Counted from the first letter of the stretch, positions 27,818-37,200 are shown. The stretch is DNA of 64,000 nt from Streptobacillus ratti (GCF_001891165.1 NZ_LKKW01000004.1:1-64000); one strand, 5' to 3'. Notes: generated by a model not told the origin, from the sequence alone. A program made the numbers and translations.

Positions 27818-28576
27818 CTAATCTTTATTACAATACCATAAAGTTAATCCTATAACTATTCCTCCACCTATAAAATTACCTATAGTAACAAACACAAAAT
27901 TATACATTACATTTAAAATTGTAACTCCCTCTACGCCATACATTAAGGCTAAAGGTAAATAAAGCATATTGGCTACAACGTGATCATATCCCAAGATTAT
28001 AAACAGCATTATAGGGAACCATATTCCAAATAATTTTGATATACCGTCATTTGCAATATATCCAAGTAAACTAGCACCACAAACTAATACATTACATAAT
28101 ATTCCTTTTAATACTAAATCATATACACCTGTATGTACTTTATGTTCTGATAAATGAGATAAAAAGGTAACTCCTGCATCACTTAAAGTATGTGTTTCAT
28201 ATGAAATATATGCTACTATTATTGAACCTATCAAATTAAAAATCCAAACTATTGATAATATTTTTAACATTTTTAATATACTAATCTTTTTTTCTATATA
28301 ACCTACTGTCATCATACAATTACTAGTGAATAATTCTAAGCCAAGAAGTACTATCATAATTAAACCCACTGGAAATACAGATGCTCCAAAAAATTTTGCA
28401 ATACCAGCATTTGTTTCAATTAAATTTGCTACTGTAATGATATTACCTACAGAACCAAATGCAATAAACATTCCTCCTAATACTGACAATAAAGCCAGTT
28501 TAATAAATGGTTTTTTCATTCTTTTTTCTGTCGCATATACAACATATTCCATCAATTCTTTTTGTGTCTTTAACAT
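27818..28576 (-). CDS. Formate/nitrite transporter family channel (FocA/NirC type)
   Basis: Pentameric inner-membrane anion channel with six membrane segments. GGMFIAFGSVGN, LLGLELFTSNCMMTVG, KGILCNVLVCGASL, the pore His in LGYDHVVANMLYLPLAL, and C-terminal GNFIGGGIVIG all match the FNT family. Fermentative context makes formate export the best guess, but nitrite or lactate cannot be excluded. The start is unusual: the AAAGGAG Shine-Dalgarno is 27 nt upstream, separated from the ATG by a perfect hairpin that also contains a 6-codon in-frame ORF ending 3 nt before this ATG. Confidence 0.92.
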   Translation of the reverse strand: MLKTQKELMEYVVYATEKRMKKPFIKLALLSVLGGMFIAFGSVGNIITVANLIETNAGIAKFFGASVFPVGLIMIVLLGLELFTSNCMMTVGYIEKKISILKMLKILSIVWIFNLIGSIIVAYISYETHTLSDAGVTFLSHLSEHKVHTGVYDLVLKGILCNVLVCGASLLGYIANDGISKLFGIWFPIMLFIILGYDHVVANMLYLPLALMYGVEGVTILNVMYNFVFVTIGNFIGGGIVIGLTLWYCNKD

Positions 28577-28610
28577 AGTTTATAATATGATTTTTATCAT
28601 ATTCTCCTTT
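28577..28610 (-). promoter_or_regulatory. Shine-Dalgarno / hairpin / mini-ORF before the formate channel gene
   Basis: Minus strand order: AAAGGAG (28610-28604), stem AATATGAT (28603-28596), loop AAAA, stem ATCATATT (28591-28584), ATAAACT, then ATG at 28576. Folding the stem gives an effective 7-nt spacing. An ATG at 28600 is ideally placed for the same AAAGGAG and encodes MIKIIL then TAA, in frame with the channel gene. Confidence 0.7.
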
Positions 28611-28626
28611 CTTTTTATTCAAGATA

Positions 28627-28667
28627 AATATATCACAAAAACACATAAAATTCAACAATATATATTG
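28627..28667 (-). promoter_or_regulatory. Promoter and adjoining palindrome of the formate channel-miaB unit
   Basis: TTGAAT (28650-28655), 17 bp, TATATT (28627-28632) preceded by TGA. Directly upstream of the -35 is the perfect palindrome CAATATATATTG (28656-28667), a possible regulator site, though AT-rich palindromes arise easily here. Confidence 0.7.
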
Positions 28668-28672
28668 AATTG

Positions 28673-28703
28673 TAAAAAAACACCAATAAAAATATTGATG
28701 TTT
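28673..28703 (-). terminator. Terminator after exonuclease III gene
   Basis: AACATCAATA-TTTT-TATTGGTGTT followed by a T-run on the minus strand, starting at the exoA stop. Confidence 0.85.
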
Positions 28704-29459
28704 TTAATCTATATACAATACAACAGGACAATGATCTGACCCCTCAACTTTATCATGAATTTCTGCATTAATTAATCTATCTTTTAATACATCAGAAACA
28801 CAGAAATAATCTATTCTCCACCCTGTATTATTTTTTCTTGCATTTCCTCTATAAGACCACCAAGAATATGAATGTATTTTATCTGGATAAAAATATCTAA
28901 AAGTATCTATAAATCCATTTTCAATAAGTTCTGTAAACTTATTTCTCTCTTCTATTGTAAATCCAGCACTTCTAGTATTAGTTTTAGGATTTTTTAAATC
29001 TATTTCTTTATGTGCTACATTTAAATCTCCACATACTATAACTGGCTTTTTTTCTTCTAATTTTTTTAAATAAGCTCTAAACTCATCTTCCCATATCATA
29101 CGGTAATCTAGTCTTTCTAATTCATTTTTAGAATTTGGAGTATAAACAGTTACAAAATAGTAATCTTCAAATTCTGCTGTTATTACTCTTCCCTCTTTAT
29201 CATGTTCTTCTATTCCTATACCATAACTAACAGAAATAGGCTCAGTATCTGTAAATATAGCTGTGCCAGAATAACCTTTTCTTTCAGCATAGTTATAATA
29301 TGTATAATATCCCTCTAATTCTAAATCTAATTGACCTTCACTCATTTTTATTTCTTGTAAACCAATAATATTAGGTTTTTGTTCATTAAAATAGTCTAAA
29401 AAACCTTTTTTAATACAAGCTCTTAATCCATTAACATTCCATGAAATATATTTTTTCAT
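28704..29459 (-). CDS. exoA: Exodeoxyribonuclease III / AP endonuclease
   Basis: Base-excision-repair nuclease of the Xth/ExoA family. The N-terminus [22 protein letters not shown], the metal-binding Glu in [23 protein letters not shown], the TxEER segment and the C-terminal GSDHCPV are all conserved. The length of 251 aa is standard. GAGGTG precedes the start, with its own promoter at 29487-29515 and terminator after it: a single-gene unit. Confidence 0.97.
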   Translation of the reverse strand: MKKYISWNVNGLRACIKKGFLDYFNEQKPNIIGLQEIKMSEGQLDLELEGYYTYYNYAERKGYSGTAIFTDTEPISVSYGIGIEEHDKEGRVITAEFEDYYFVTVYTPNSKNELERLDYRMIWEDEFRAYLKKLEEKKPVIVCGDLNVAHKEIDLKNPKTNTRSAGFTIEERNKFTELIENGFIDTFRYFYPDKIHSYSWWSYRGNARKNNTGWRIDYFCVSDVLKDRLINAEIHDKVEGSDHCPVVLYID

Positions 29460-29486
29460 TTTTCACCTCTTCAAATTATATGATTA

Positions 29487-29515
29487 ATTATACTTTATTT
29501 AAAAAAATATATCAA
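29487..29515 (-). promoter_or_regulatory. Promoter of exoA
   Basis: TTGATA (29510-29515), 17 bp, TATAAT (29487-29492) on the minus strand. It lies immediately after the terminator of the FtsL-like gene. Confidence 0.78.
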
Positions 29516-29542
29516 ATAAAAAAATTGCTATTAAAAGCAATT
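29514..29542 (-). terminator. Terminator after the mraZ-rsmH-ftsL unit
   Basis: AATTGCT-TTTAAT-AGCAATT followed by TTTTTTTATTT on the minus strand; overlaps the stop codon of the FtsL-like gene. Confidence 0.82.
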
Positions 29543-29876
29543 ATTTTATGTATCTTACATTTTCATTATATACAAATCCTAATTCTTTACTTTCTTTTTG
29601 AATTTTTATTACATTTGATATAGCCATTAATTCTGATTTAATAGAGTCTATTTCTTTTTCTACTCTTTCTATTCCTTTTGTATTAGCATAATTCTCACGA
29701 GCTATATTAGTTAAATTAAATTCTGTAACTATACTTACTAAAGCTACAAATATTAATGGTAGCATAAATAAAGTTAATTTAAAAAATGCAACTTTTTCTA
29801 AATTAGCTCTTAAACTTCTTATTCTTCTTAAATTTATTATTCCTTCATTTCTTCTTAAAACTCTTTCTCTTTTCAT
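29541..29876 (-). CDS. ftsL: FtsL-like cell-division protein (by position and architecture)
   Basis: This 111-aa protein has a basic cytoplasmic head (RERVLRR, RRIRSLRANLEK), one membrane segment (about residues 32-50, KLTLFMLPLIFVALVSIV) and a periplasmic heptad-like region (IERVEKEIDSIKSELMAIS). Such bitopic coiled-coil proteins directly after rsmH are FtsL, a linker of the FtsQLB divisome complex. FtsL sequences diverge fast, so homology cannot be proved by eye. The start overlaps the rsmH stop (TAATG). A terminator follows, so the usual pbp, murE and mraY genes are not in this transcript. Confidence 0.7.
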   Translation of the reverse strand: MKRERVLRRNEGIINLRRIRSLRANLEKVAFFKLTLFMLPLIFVALVSIVTEFNLTNIARENYANTKGIERVEKEIDSIKSELMAISNVIKIQKESKELGFVYNENVRYIK

Positions 29877-30805
29877 TATTTATCTCCTTTAATAAACACT
29901 CTTAATTTTGCCGAATGGGCTCTGTTATTTGTTTCTAATTCTATTTCTTTTGAAACTATAGGTTTTCTTGTAAGCACTTTCCCCTTTGATTTATTTCCAC
30001 ATTTACATATTGGTAAATCATATGGACATGTACAAGGGTTTTCATAATTTCTAAATTTTTCTTTTACAATTCTATCTTCTAAAGAATGAAATGTAATTAC
30101 TAATAATCTTCCATTTGGATTTAACAATTCAATAGATTTATCTAATGCTTTTTCAAGAACTTCTAATTCTCTATTTACATATATTCTGATTGCCTGAAAT
30201 GTTCTTTTTGCAGGATGTTTTTTCATGCTTTTACCTATTGCTTTTATAACTATATCGGCAAGTTCAATTGTTGTTTCTATACTTTTATTCTTTCTATATT
30301 CTACAATGTATTTAGCTATTTTTCTTGATTTTGGTTCTTCACCATATTTATACAATATATTAGCTATTTCTTCTTCTTTATAATCATTTACTACTTCATA
30401 TGCACTAAGTTTTTGACTCTCATCCATACGCATATCAAGTTTTGCTTCTTTTCTATAAGAAAATCCTCTTTTATCATCATCTAATTGTTTTGAAGATACT
30501 CCTATATCCATTAATATTCTATCAACTTTATCATATCCAGCTAAATAAGCTACTATATCAATATTTTCAAAATTATTCTTAAATATACTAACTTTATTTC
30601 CGAACTTTTTTAATCTTTCACTTGCATATTTAATTGCATTATCATCTTGATCTATAGCAATAAGTTTTGAATTATCAGTAGAATTTGATAAAATACCTTC
30701 ACTATGTCCTCCTCCACCAAGTGTGCAATCCATATATATTAAATCTTTTTTTTCTATGATATTTTCTAAAACTTCATCATATAGTACAGGTAAATGATAT
30801 TCCAT
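29876..30805 (-). CDS. rsmH: 16S rRNA (cytosine(1402)-N(4))-methyltransferase RsmH
   Basis: SAM-dependent methyltransferase modifying C1402 in the decoding centre. The sequence shows HLPVLYDEVLENI, DCTLGGGGHSEGIL (SAM loop), AIDQDDNAI, ILMDIGVSSKQLD, RTFQAIRIYVNRELE and VITFHSLEDRIVKEKF. The length of 309 aa is standard. It is the second gene of the mraZ unit, 17 nt after mraZ. Confidence 0.98.
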   Translation of the reverse strand: MEYHLPVLYDEVLENIIEKKDLIYMDCTLGGGGHSEGILSNSTDNSKLIAIDQDDNAIKYASERLKKFGNKVSIFKNNFENIDIVAYLAGYDKVDRILMDIGVSSKQLDDDKRGFSYRKEAKLDMRMDESQKLSAYEVVNDYKEEEIANILYKYGEEPKSRKIAKYIVEYRKNKSIETTIELADIVIKAIGKSMKKHPAKRTFQAIRIYVNRELEVLEKALDKSIELLNPNGRLLVITFHSLEDRIVKEKFRNYENPCTCPYDLPICKCGNKSKGKVLTRKPIVSKEIELETNNRAHSAKLRVFIKGDK

Positions 30806-30822
30806 TTTATACCGTCCTTTTC

Positions 30823-31248
30823 TTAGAAGTCTATATCTATTTCTTCCATTATTTCATTTATATCTTCATCTTCTCTATAAATATCTAGTTTTTCACTATC
30901 CCATATTTCAATCTTATTTCCCATACCTATTACTGTGGCTTTTTTTGATAATTCAGCATATTTTTTTAAAGTTGATGTAACTGTAAGTCTTCCATGGCTA
31001 TCAAGTTCTATTTCTTGTGCTGACCCTATAATAAATCTTTTAAATTTAGTTGCTTTTTCATCTGTTTGTCTAACTTTAGATAATTTTTCTACAATTTCTT
31101 TCCAATTTTCAAGATTATATAAATCAATTTGTCCATTAACACCTCTAGTAATATAGAAATTTTCTCCATTTAATAATTCTCTAAATTTAGCAGGTAACAT
31201 TAAACGACCCTTAGTATCTACACTACAACTATATTCACCAATAAACAT
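30823..31248 (-). CDS. mraZ: Transcriptional regulator MraZ
   Basis: AbrB-like dodecameric DNA-binding protein that controls its own division operon. Two swapped-hairpin domains are visible, each with the DxxxR motif: VDTKGRLMLPAKFREL near residue 10 and ELDSHGRLTVTSTLKK near residue 78. The length of 141 aa is normal. GGAGGTG precedes the start. The upstream region carries 10-bp-phased GTGGT repeats that fit MraZ boxes. Confidence 0.97.
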   Translation of the reverse strand: MFIGEYSCSVDTKGRLMLPAKFRELLNGENFYITRGVNGQIDLYNLENWKEIVEKLSKVRQTDEKATKFKRFIIGSAQEIELDSHGRLTVTSTLKKYAELSKKATVIGMGNKIEIWDSEKLDIYREDEDINEIMEEIDIDF

Positions 31249-31271
31249 ACATTACACCTCCTTTTCTAAAA

Positions 31272-31320
31272 ATTTACCACTTTCAACCACTTTTTACCAC
31301 CTTTTACTAATTTATACCAC
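31272..31320 (-). promoter_or_regulatory. MraZ operator: GTGGT boxes at exact 10-bp period
   Basis: GTGGT (ACCAC on plus) occurs at 31276-31280, 31286-31290, 31296-31300 and 31316-31320, with the 31306-31310 position degenerate. Adjacent units read AAAGTGGT, resembling reported MraZ boxes. The outermost box overlaps the -10 of the mraZ promoter; the others cover the start site and leader, so binding should repress. Confidence 0.8.
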
Positions 31321-31339
31321 AAAAAACATTTAAAGTCAA
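31311..31339 (-). promoter_or_regulatory. Promoter of mraZ-rsmH-ftsL
   Basis: TTGACT (31334-31339), 17 bp, TATAAA (31311-31316) on the minus strand. The -10 is embedded in the first MraZ box. Confidence 0.82.
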
Positions 31340-31370
31340 TATTTTTAGTACTTCTTTTACATTTTTATTA

Positions 31371-31403
31371 AAAAAAAATAAGTTACTTAAATTTAAGTAA
31401 CTC
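31371..31403 (-). terminator. Second terminator behind glgP (22-bp palindrome)
   Basis: AGTTACTTAAATTTAAGTAACT is a perfect palindrome followed on the minus strand by TTATTTTTTTTT. It lies about 110 bp beyond the first glgP terminator and just ahead of the mraZ promoter, so it probably insulates mraZ. The 31404-31513 stretch between the two terminators is AT-rich and shows no gene to me. Confidence 0.7.
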
Positions 31404-31513
31404 ACATTTTTATTTTTTTATATAAAATCAACCATATATTTATATATTAATTCTAAAAATTATACATTTTTCAAACTATCATTTGTTTATAAAAAAAATT
31501 TATTTATAGTAAA

Positions 31514-31551
31514 TATAAAAGCCCTATAAATATTAGATTTATAGGACTTTT
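31514..31551 (-). terminator. Terminator after glgP
   Basis: 15-bp stem AAAAGTCCTATAAAT pairing with ATTTATAGGGCTTTT (one U-G), ending in a T-run on the minus strand, about 10 nt past the glgP stop. Confidence 0.9.
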
Positions 31552-31560
31552 ATTATCTAT

Positions 31561-34017
31561 TTAAAAAATATAGTTTCTAGGTAAACAAGGTTTAATATTC
31601 CATATATTTTCAGCATAATCTTGTATAGTTCTATCTGAACTAAATTTACCAGCATTTGCTATATTTAATAATGATTTTCTTAACCATGTTTTTTGATCTT
31701 TATAATCTTTACTAATTTTTTCTTGTGCTTTTCTATAATCAGAGAAATCTTTTAATACAAAGTATACATCTGGTCTATTACCCTCAACACCATTTAGTAA
31801 TGAATCGTATAATTCTCTGAATATTCCTGTATGAGAATCATCATATGTTCCATCAACTAATTGTTCCATTACTTTCTTAAGACCTTCTACTGTTTCATAA
31901 TCGACTCTTGGATCATATTTACCATATCCCTCAAGTCTTAAAACTTCATCGGCTTTTAATCCAAATATATAGGCATTTTCCATTCCAACTTCTTCAACTA
32001 TTTCCACATTAGCACCATCTAATGTTCCTAAAGTTAATGCACCATTTAACATAAATTTCATATTACCTGTACCAGATGCTTCTTTCCCTGCTGTTGATAT
32101 TTGTTCTGAAATATCAGATGCTGGGAATATTTTTTCAGCAAGTGAAACTCTATAATTTTCTAAGAATACAACTTTAATTTTATTATTAATACTTGTATCA
32201 TTATTAATTACTTCAGCAACAGTATTAATTAATTTAATAATACCTTTAGCTCTTCTATATCCAGGAGCAGCTTTTGCACCAAATATAAATGTACGAGGTG
32301 TTACATCTAATAATGGATTTTCTTTTAATTTATTATATAAATCCATAATATGTAAAACATTTAATAATTGACGTTTGTATTCATGTAATCTCTTAACTTG
32401 AACATCAAAAATTGAATTAATATCTACTTCTATACCTGTTGTATCTTTAATATATTTAGCTAATTTAATCTTATTTTCTTTCTTAATATCAGATAATTTA
32501 TTTAATACATTTTCATCATCTAAATATTTTTCTAATTTTTTAAGTTCTTTTAAATCAACTATCCATTTATCTCCAATTAATTCAGTAATTAATGAAGCAA
32601 GTTCTGGATTTGAATTTAATAACCATCTTCTTTGTGTAACTCCATTTGTTTTATTTTGGAATTTTTCTGGATATAATTCATACCAATCTTTTAATTCTTG
32701 ATTTTTTAGAATTTCTGTATGTAATTCAGCAACTCCGTTTACAGCATGTGAACCAACTATTGCAAGCCATGCCATTTTAACTTTGTCATCTCCTATTATA
32801 CTCATTCTTTTAATTTTTTCATAATCTCCATTAATTTTTTTAGAAAGCTCTATTAAAAATCTTCTATTAATTTCTTCAATTATTTGATAAATTCTTGGTA
32901 ATAATGGTCTAAATATATTTATTTCCCATTTTTCTAAAGCTTCTGATAAAATTGTATGATTAGTATATGCAAATACTTTTTTACAAATTTCCCATGCTTC
33001 ATCCCAACTTAGTTTTTCTTGGTCAAGTAATATTCTCATTAATTCTGGAATTGCAACCACTGGGTGAGTATCATTTAATTGTATTGCAACTTTTTCTGGT
33101 AATATTGCAAAATTATTTCCAAATGTTGCTTTATGTCTTCTGATAATATCTTGTAAAGATGCAGATGTAAAGAAAAATTGTTGTTTAAGTCTTAAAATTT
33201 TTCCTTCTCTTTCTGTATCATTTGGATATAATACTCTTGAAATATCTTTAGCTCTAACTTCTTTTTCAGATGCTAAAATATAGTTTTGAGAATTAAATAA
33301 TTTTAAATCAAATCCCTCGGGTGATCTTGCTTCCCATAATCTTAAAGTATTAATAACATTATTTCCATAACCTATTACAGGAACATCGTATGCAACAGCT
33401 AATACATTTTCTGTATTTACTCTTTTAAAATATTCTTTTCCTACTTCATCTTTATGGATTTCAATATCTCCTCCGAATTTAACTTCAAACACTCTGTCTA
33501 TTCTTTTTACAGACCATGGAGTTCCATACTGTTGCCAATCATCTGGATATTCAACTTGGAATCCATTTTCTATTTTTTGTTCAAACATACCATATCTATA
33601 TCTTAATCCATATCCATGTCCTGGCAATCCTAAAGTAGCAAGTGAATCTAAGAAACAAGCTGCAAGTCTTCCTAATCCACCATTTCCAAGTCCAGCATCC
33701 ATTTCATAATCTTCTAATTTATTAATATTAAGTCCTAATTCTTCTAATACTTCTTTCATAACTTCATTATATCTTAAATTAATCAAGTTATTACTCATAT
33801 ATCTTCCCATTAAAAATTCTGCTGATAAATAATACATTTGTTTAACTTGATCTTGTTGTCTAGTTTTTTTAGTATTATACCAATGTTCAGTTATTTCATC
33901 CATAGTTGCTCTTGCAACTGCATAATATATTTCATATTCTTTTGCATCATCTAAAGTTTTACTATACTGTCTTCTTAAAGATAATAGAATTTTATCTTTC
34001 AATATCTTTTTATCCAT
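31561..34017 (-). CDS. glgP: Glycogen/starch phosphorylase
   Basis: Releases glucose-1-phosphate from glycogen. GT35 signatures: MYYLSAEFLMGR, DAGLGNGGLGRLAACFLDSLATLGLPGHGYGLRY, QLNDTHPVVAIPELMR, VQVKRLHEYKRQLLN, and the PLP-binding Lys in EASGTGNMKF. The length of 818 aa is standard. The ATG at 34017 has GGAGGAA upstream; a TTG at 34029 is inside that site. It is a single-gene unit with a strong promoter (34045-34073) and two terminators. It is about 5 kb from glgCA, not in the same operon. Confidence 0.98.
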   Translation of the reverse strand: MDKKILKDKILLSLRRQYSKTLDDAKEYEIYYAVARATMDEITEHWYNTKKTRQQDQVKQMYYLSAEFLMGRYMSNNLINLRYNEVMKEVLEELGLNINKLEDYEMDAGLGNGGLGRLAACFLDSLATLGLPGHGYGLRYRYGMFEQKIENGFQVEYPDDWQQYGTPWSVKRIDRVFEVKFGGDIEIHKDEVGKEYFKRVNTENVLAVAYDVPVIGYGNNVINTLRLWEARSPEGFDLKLFNSQNYILASEKEVRAKDISRVLYPNDTEREGKILRLKQQFFFTSASLQDIIRRHKATFGNNFAILPEKVAIQLNDTHPVVAIPELMRILLDQEKLSWDEAWEICKKVFAYTNHTILSEALEKWEINIFRPLLPRIYQIIEEINRRFLIELSKKINGDYEKIKRMSIIGDDKVKMAWLAIVGSHAVNGVAELHTEILKNQELKDWYELYPEKFQNKTNGVTQRRWLLNSNPELASLITELIGDKWIVDLKELKKLEKYLDDENVLNKLSDIKKENKIKLAKYIKDTTGIEVDINSIFDVQVKRLHEYKRQLLNVLHIMDLYNKLKENPLLDVTPRTFIFGAKAAPGYRRAKGIIKLINTVAEVINNDTSINNKIKVVFLENYRVSLAEKIFPASDISEQISTAGKEASGTGNMKFMLNGALTLGTLDGANVEIVEEVGMENAYIFGLKADEVLRLEGYGKYDPRVDYETVEGLKKVMEQLVDGTYDDSHTGIFRELYDSLLNGVEGNRPDVYFVLKDFSDYRKAQEKISKDYKDQKTWLRKSLLNIANAGKFSSDRTIQDYAENIWNIKPCLPRNYIF

Positions 34018-34044
34018 GATTTCCTCCAATAATAATATATTTAC

Positions 34045-34073
34045 ATTTTATAATATTTGCCTTGATTTGTCAA
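34045..34073 (-). promoter_or_regulatory. Promoter of glgP
   Basis: Consensus -35 TTGACA (34068-34073), 17 bp, -10 TAAAAT (34045-34050) on the minus strand. Confidence 0.85.
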
Positions 34074-34180
34074 CTATTAAACCGTTTGCATAAAATTTAG
34101 AAAATCGAAGTATTTTAAGTTACAATTCATTATTAAAAATATATCAAAATCATACATTTTATGTTTTATGTAAAACTTAT

Positions 34181-34210
34181 AAAAAAAGATACCCAAATTT
34201 TGGATATCTT
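34181..34210 (-). terminator. Terminator after the 1383-aa outer-membrane protein gene
   Basis: AAGATATCCA-AAATT-TGGGTATCTT followed by TTTTT on the minus strand. Confidence 0.85.
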
Positions 34211-34218
34211 AATTTTAT

Positions 34219-37200
34219 CTACCATTTATATTCAAGTCCAGTTCTAATATTAAAATTAACTTCTTTATAATCCTTATTTTTAAAATATACAGGTAATTCT
34301 CCACTTATTCTTGCTTTTAAATTATGAATTAATCTATATGTCATTTTAACCTCTGGAATTATAGTATTCTCAAATGAATAATGATTACTTCCATATAACC
34401 TAATATCTTTTAATATTATCTTATCTGTAGATTCATACTTTCCAATTAATTTATATCTCATTCCAAGTGATATATCTACATTTTTAGTTGCATTAAAATT
34501 ATACCCTAAATATGTGTTTAAATTTACATTTATCTTCTTTGCATGTAAATAAGTATTTTCCACTATACTCTTATTTTCTGATACTTTATTTGGTATAGAA
34601 AGTATTTCTTTTAATTCAGTTTCGGTTATTTTTGCATAATTAAGTTCATAAAATTTCTTTCCTGGTACATAAATTTCATTACCATCTGCATTTTTCTTTT
34701 TAACAAAGTCTTTTAAAGATTGTAATAAATCATTTTCATTCATGTCTACTTTATTATTCATGTTATTTTGAATGTCAGTATCATTTATAGAATTTTTATT
34801 ACTTTCAACTACTATAACTTTTGATTTAGTTTCTATCTTTGTTGTTTCTTTCTTTATATCTATTAATTTTGTATCATTATACCCTAATACTAAATTTAAA
34901 TTAAAGTTAATACCTTTTTCTTGTCTATATTCTGTTTCTATATCAATATCATATTTTTCATGTTCTAAAGTTTTAATTTCATTTTTTGATGTTGTTTTTT
35001 CCTCTGTTTGTACATCAACGAAGTAATTATATACTTTCCGAGAAAAAAAGTGCCACCAAGGGAAATTTTTTTGAGTATTCCATGCAAAAGTTGTATTTTT
35101 AGTACTTACATTACTATTGACTTCTTTTTTCTCTATAGAACCACTTACTTTAGTACTATCAGCTTTAATATTTACTCTAAAATTACCCTCTTCTTTCTTT
35201 ATATCTAAAAATGGTGTAATTATATACTCTAACTTATCATCAAACGCTACATTGGATAAAGCATTATTTACATGGCTATATTCATTACTATTACGTTTTT
35301 TTAATATACCTAAAACATTAGGCTTTAATTCATCCCCAAGAATATCTTTTCTAGGTTTAAAAACATATTTAAATCCTACTACTGTTGAAAATTCAGTCCC
35401 TTTTGAATATTCCAATCCAACTCTTGTTGATATATCTGAATCATCCTTAGATATCATAAATCTTGGCTTAATAGGTAAATTAACTATCAATGGATTTAAA
35501 GATACATTAAAGTCTATATTTTTATCATTTCCCTTTATATCTCCTCTTAAAAAAGTAAGATCTGCCATAGCTTTATATGAGAAATAATAGCCTGGTTCAT
35601 TACCTAATACTGCTCCACCCTCAATATTACCAGATGTTTTAAATTTAATTGGATTTTCTTTAGTAAATATTATATCTTTATAACTATCATCTATTAAATA
35701 TTTAATTTCTCCTGAATACATAGCCTTTAATCCAGATGGTGAGAAATTTCTAAATCCTATTGGTAATTCAAAATTAGTAGAAAATATTATATTATCATAT
35801 GGTCTATATAACATAGTAATTCTTGGAGATACTATATTATACATCTCATACATAGATGTTACTGCACCACTTTCCACAGTTTCTATATAGTCTGTTTGAT
35901 GTATATCTCTTTTTAGTTTAGTTTTATTTTCACCTTTAAGTTTATTGTATTCTTTATCAACTAATTCTTTTTCTGTTGTTTGAGATGTTATTATAGGGTT
36001 TTTATCTTTACCTATAGGATTATTATCTTTATCTCTTTTAGCAATATTCCACTTTACATCTTTGTCATCTTTTAAAATATGTTTTGGATTAATCCAACCA
36101 TATTGACCAATATGTCTTATACCTAATAATAAATTAAATCTTTTTGTTGCTGGTATATTAAAACCAAAATATGTATCTGTATTTAAATCAATAGTATTGT
36201 ATACATATTTTAATTCATTTTCATTTACTTTTTTATTATCTTTTTTCTTAATTAAATCATTTTCAGAGAATGATAATCTAACTTTACTACTAAAGTCTAA
36301 AACTCCTTTTTTATATATTGCATCAATATCTAAATGATGAGCTTTTTTTGAATATGAATATTTTTCTGCATCAACTTTAACACTATCATTTACTAAAAAA
36401 GAAAGACCAAATTTATTAATTCTATCAAAATAACCTAAATCTATCCTTATTTTAGGTGAGTATTTTGCCTTATTATCATTTAAATCAATCTCAGAAAAAA
36501 TATTTTTTAACTCTTCTTCATATTTTAATATATTTTTTCCTTTTTCACTTTGATGTATATATAGTCCTCTTAAAATATCAAGACTCTTAACTTCATAAGG
36601 ATTTTTAATAGTCTCTTGTATTATATCAAATTCAGTATGTACAGTATCTCTAATTCTTTTATACCAAAATATATCTTTTATAATATTCCAAGTACCAAGT
36701 TTAGAAATATTTTGAATTGGATCTATTTTATGTTCCCTTAATAATCCAGCTATTAAATAATCTCTAATATCATTGTCAAAAGTATGAAATCCATTTTTTT
36801 TCAATAAAAAACTATCAGAATCTTTAGGATTGGGCAATAAATTTCCTCCTGAAGATTGAGGCTGAGGACTAGAAACATTTCTTTTTCCTTTTAAATAAGA
36901 AACAGTAGCACTAGAAGCTCTATATACATCTGGAAGTTGAGGGTTTCTTATACCGTCATATAGATAGTCTGGACCTAAGTCATCAAAATTTATATTAGAA
37001 TAATCAAAATTTTTATAATATCCAGGTAACAGATATTCAAAATCTTTTTGAACTTGAGTCCAAAGACCTACCTTTGAATATTTTCTATCAGGATCTATCC
37101 CTAATTTTTTATATATATCTTTTGCTATCTTTTTTGCTATACTATTAAACTGATTTTTATTTTCTACTTCTGCCATTGTACTTTTATATTTAATTGCAGG

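Noticed and set aside
35117-35587. 156-aa plus-strand open frame opposite the outer-membrane protein gene
   Set aside because: Antisense shadow with no ribosome site; the minus-strand frame is continuous with a signal peptide and barrel end.
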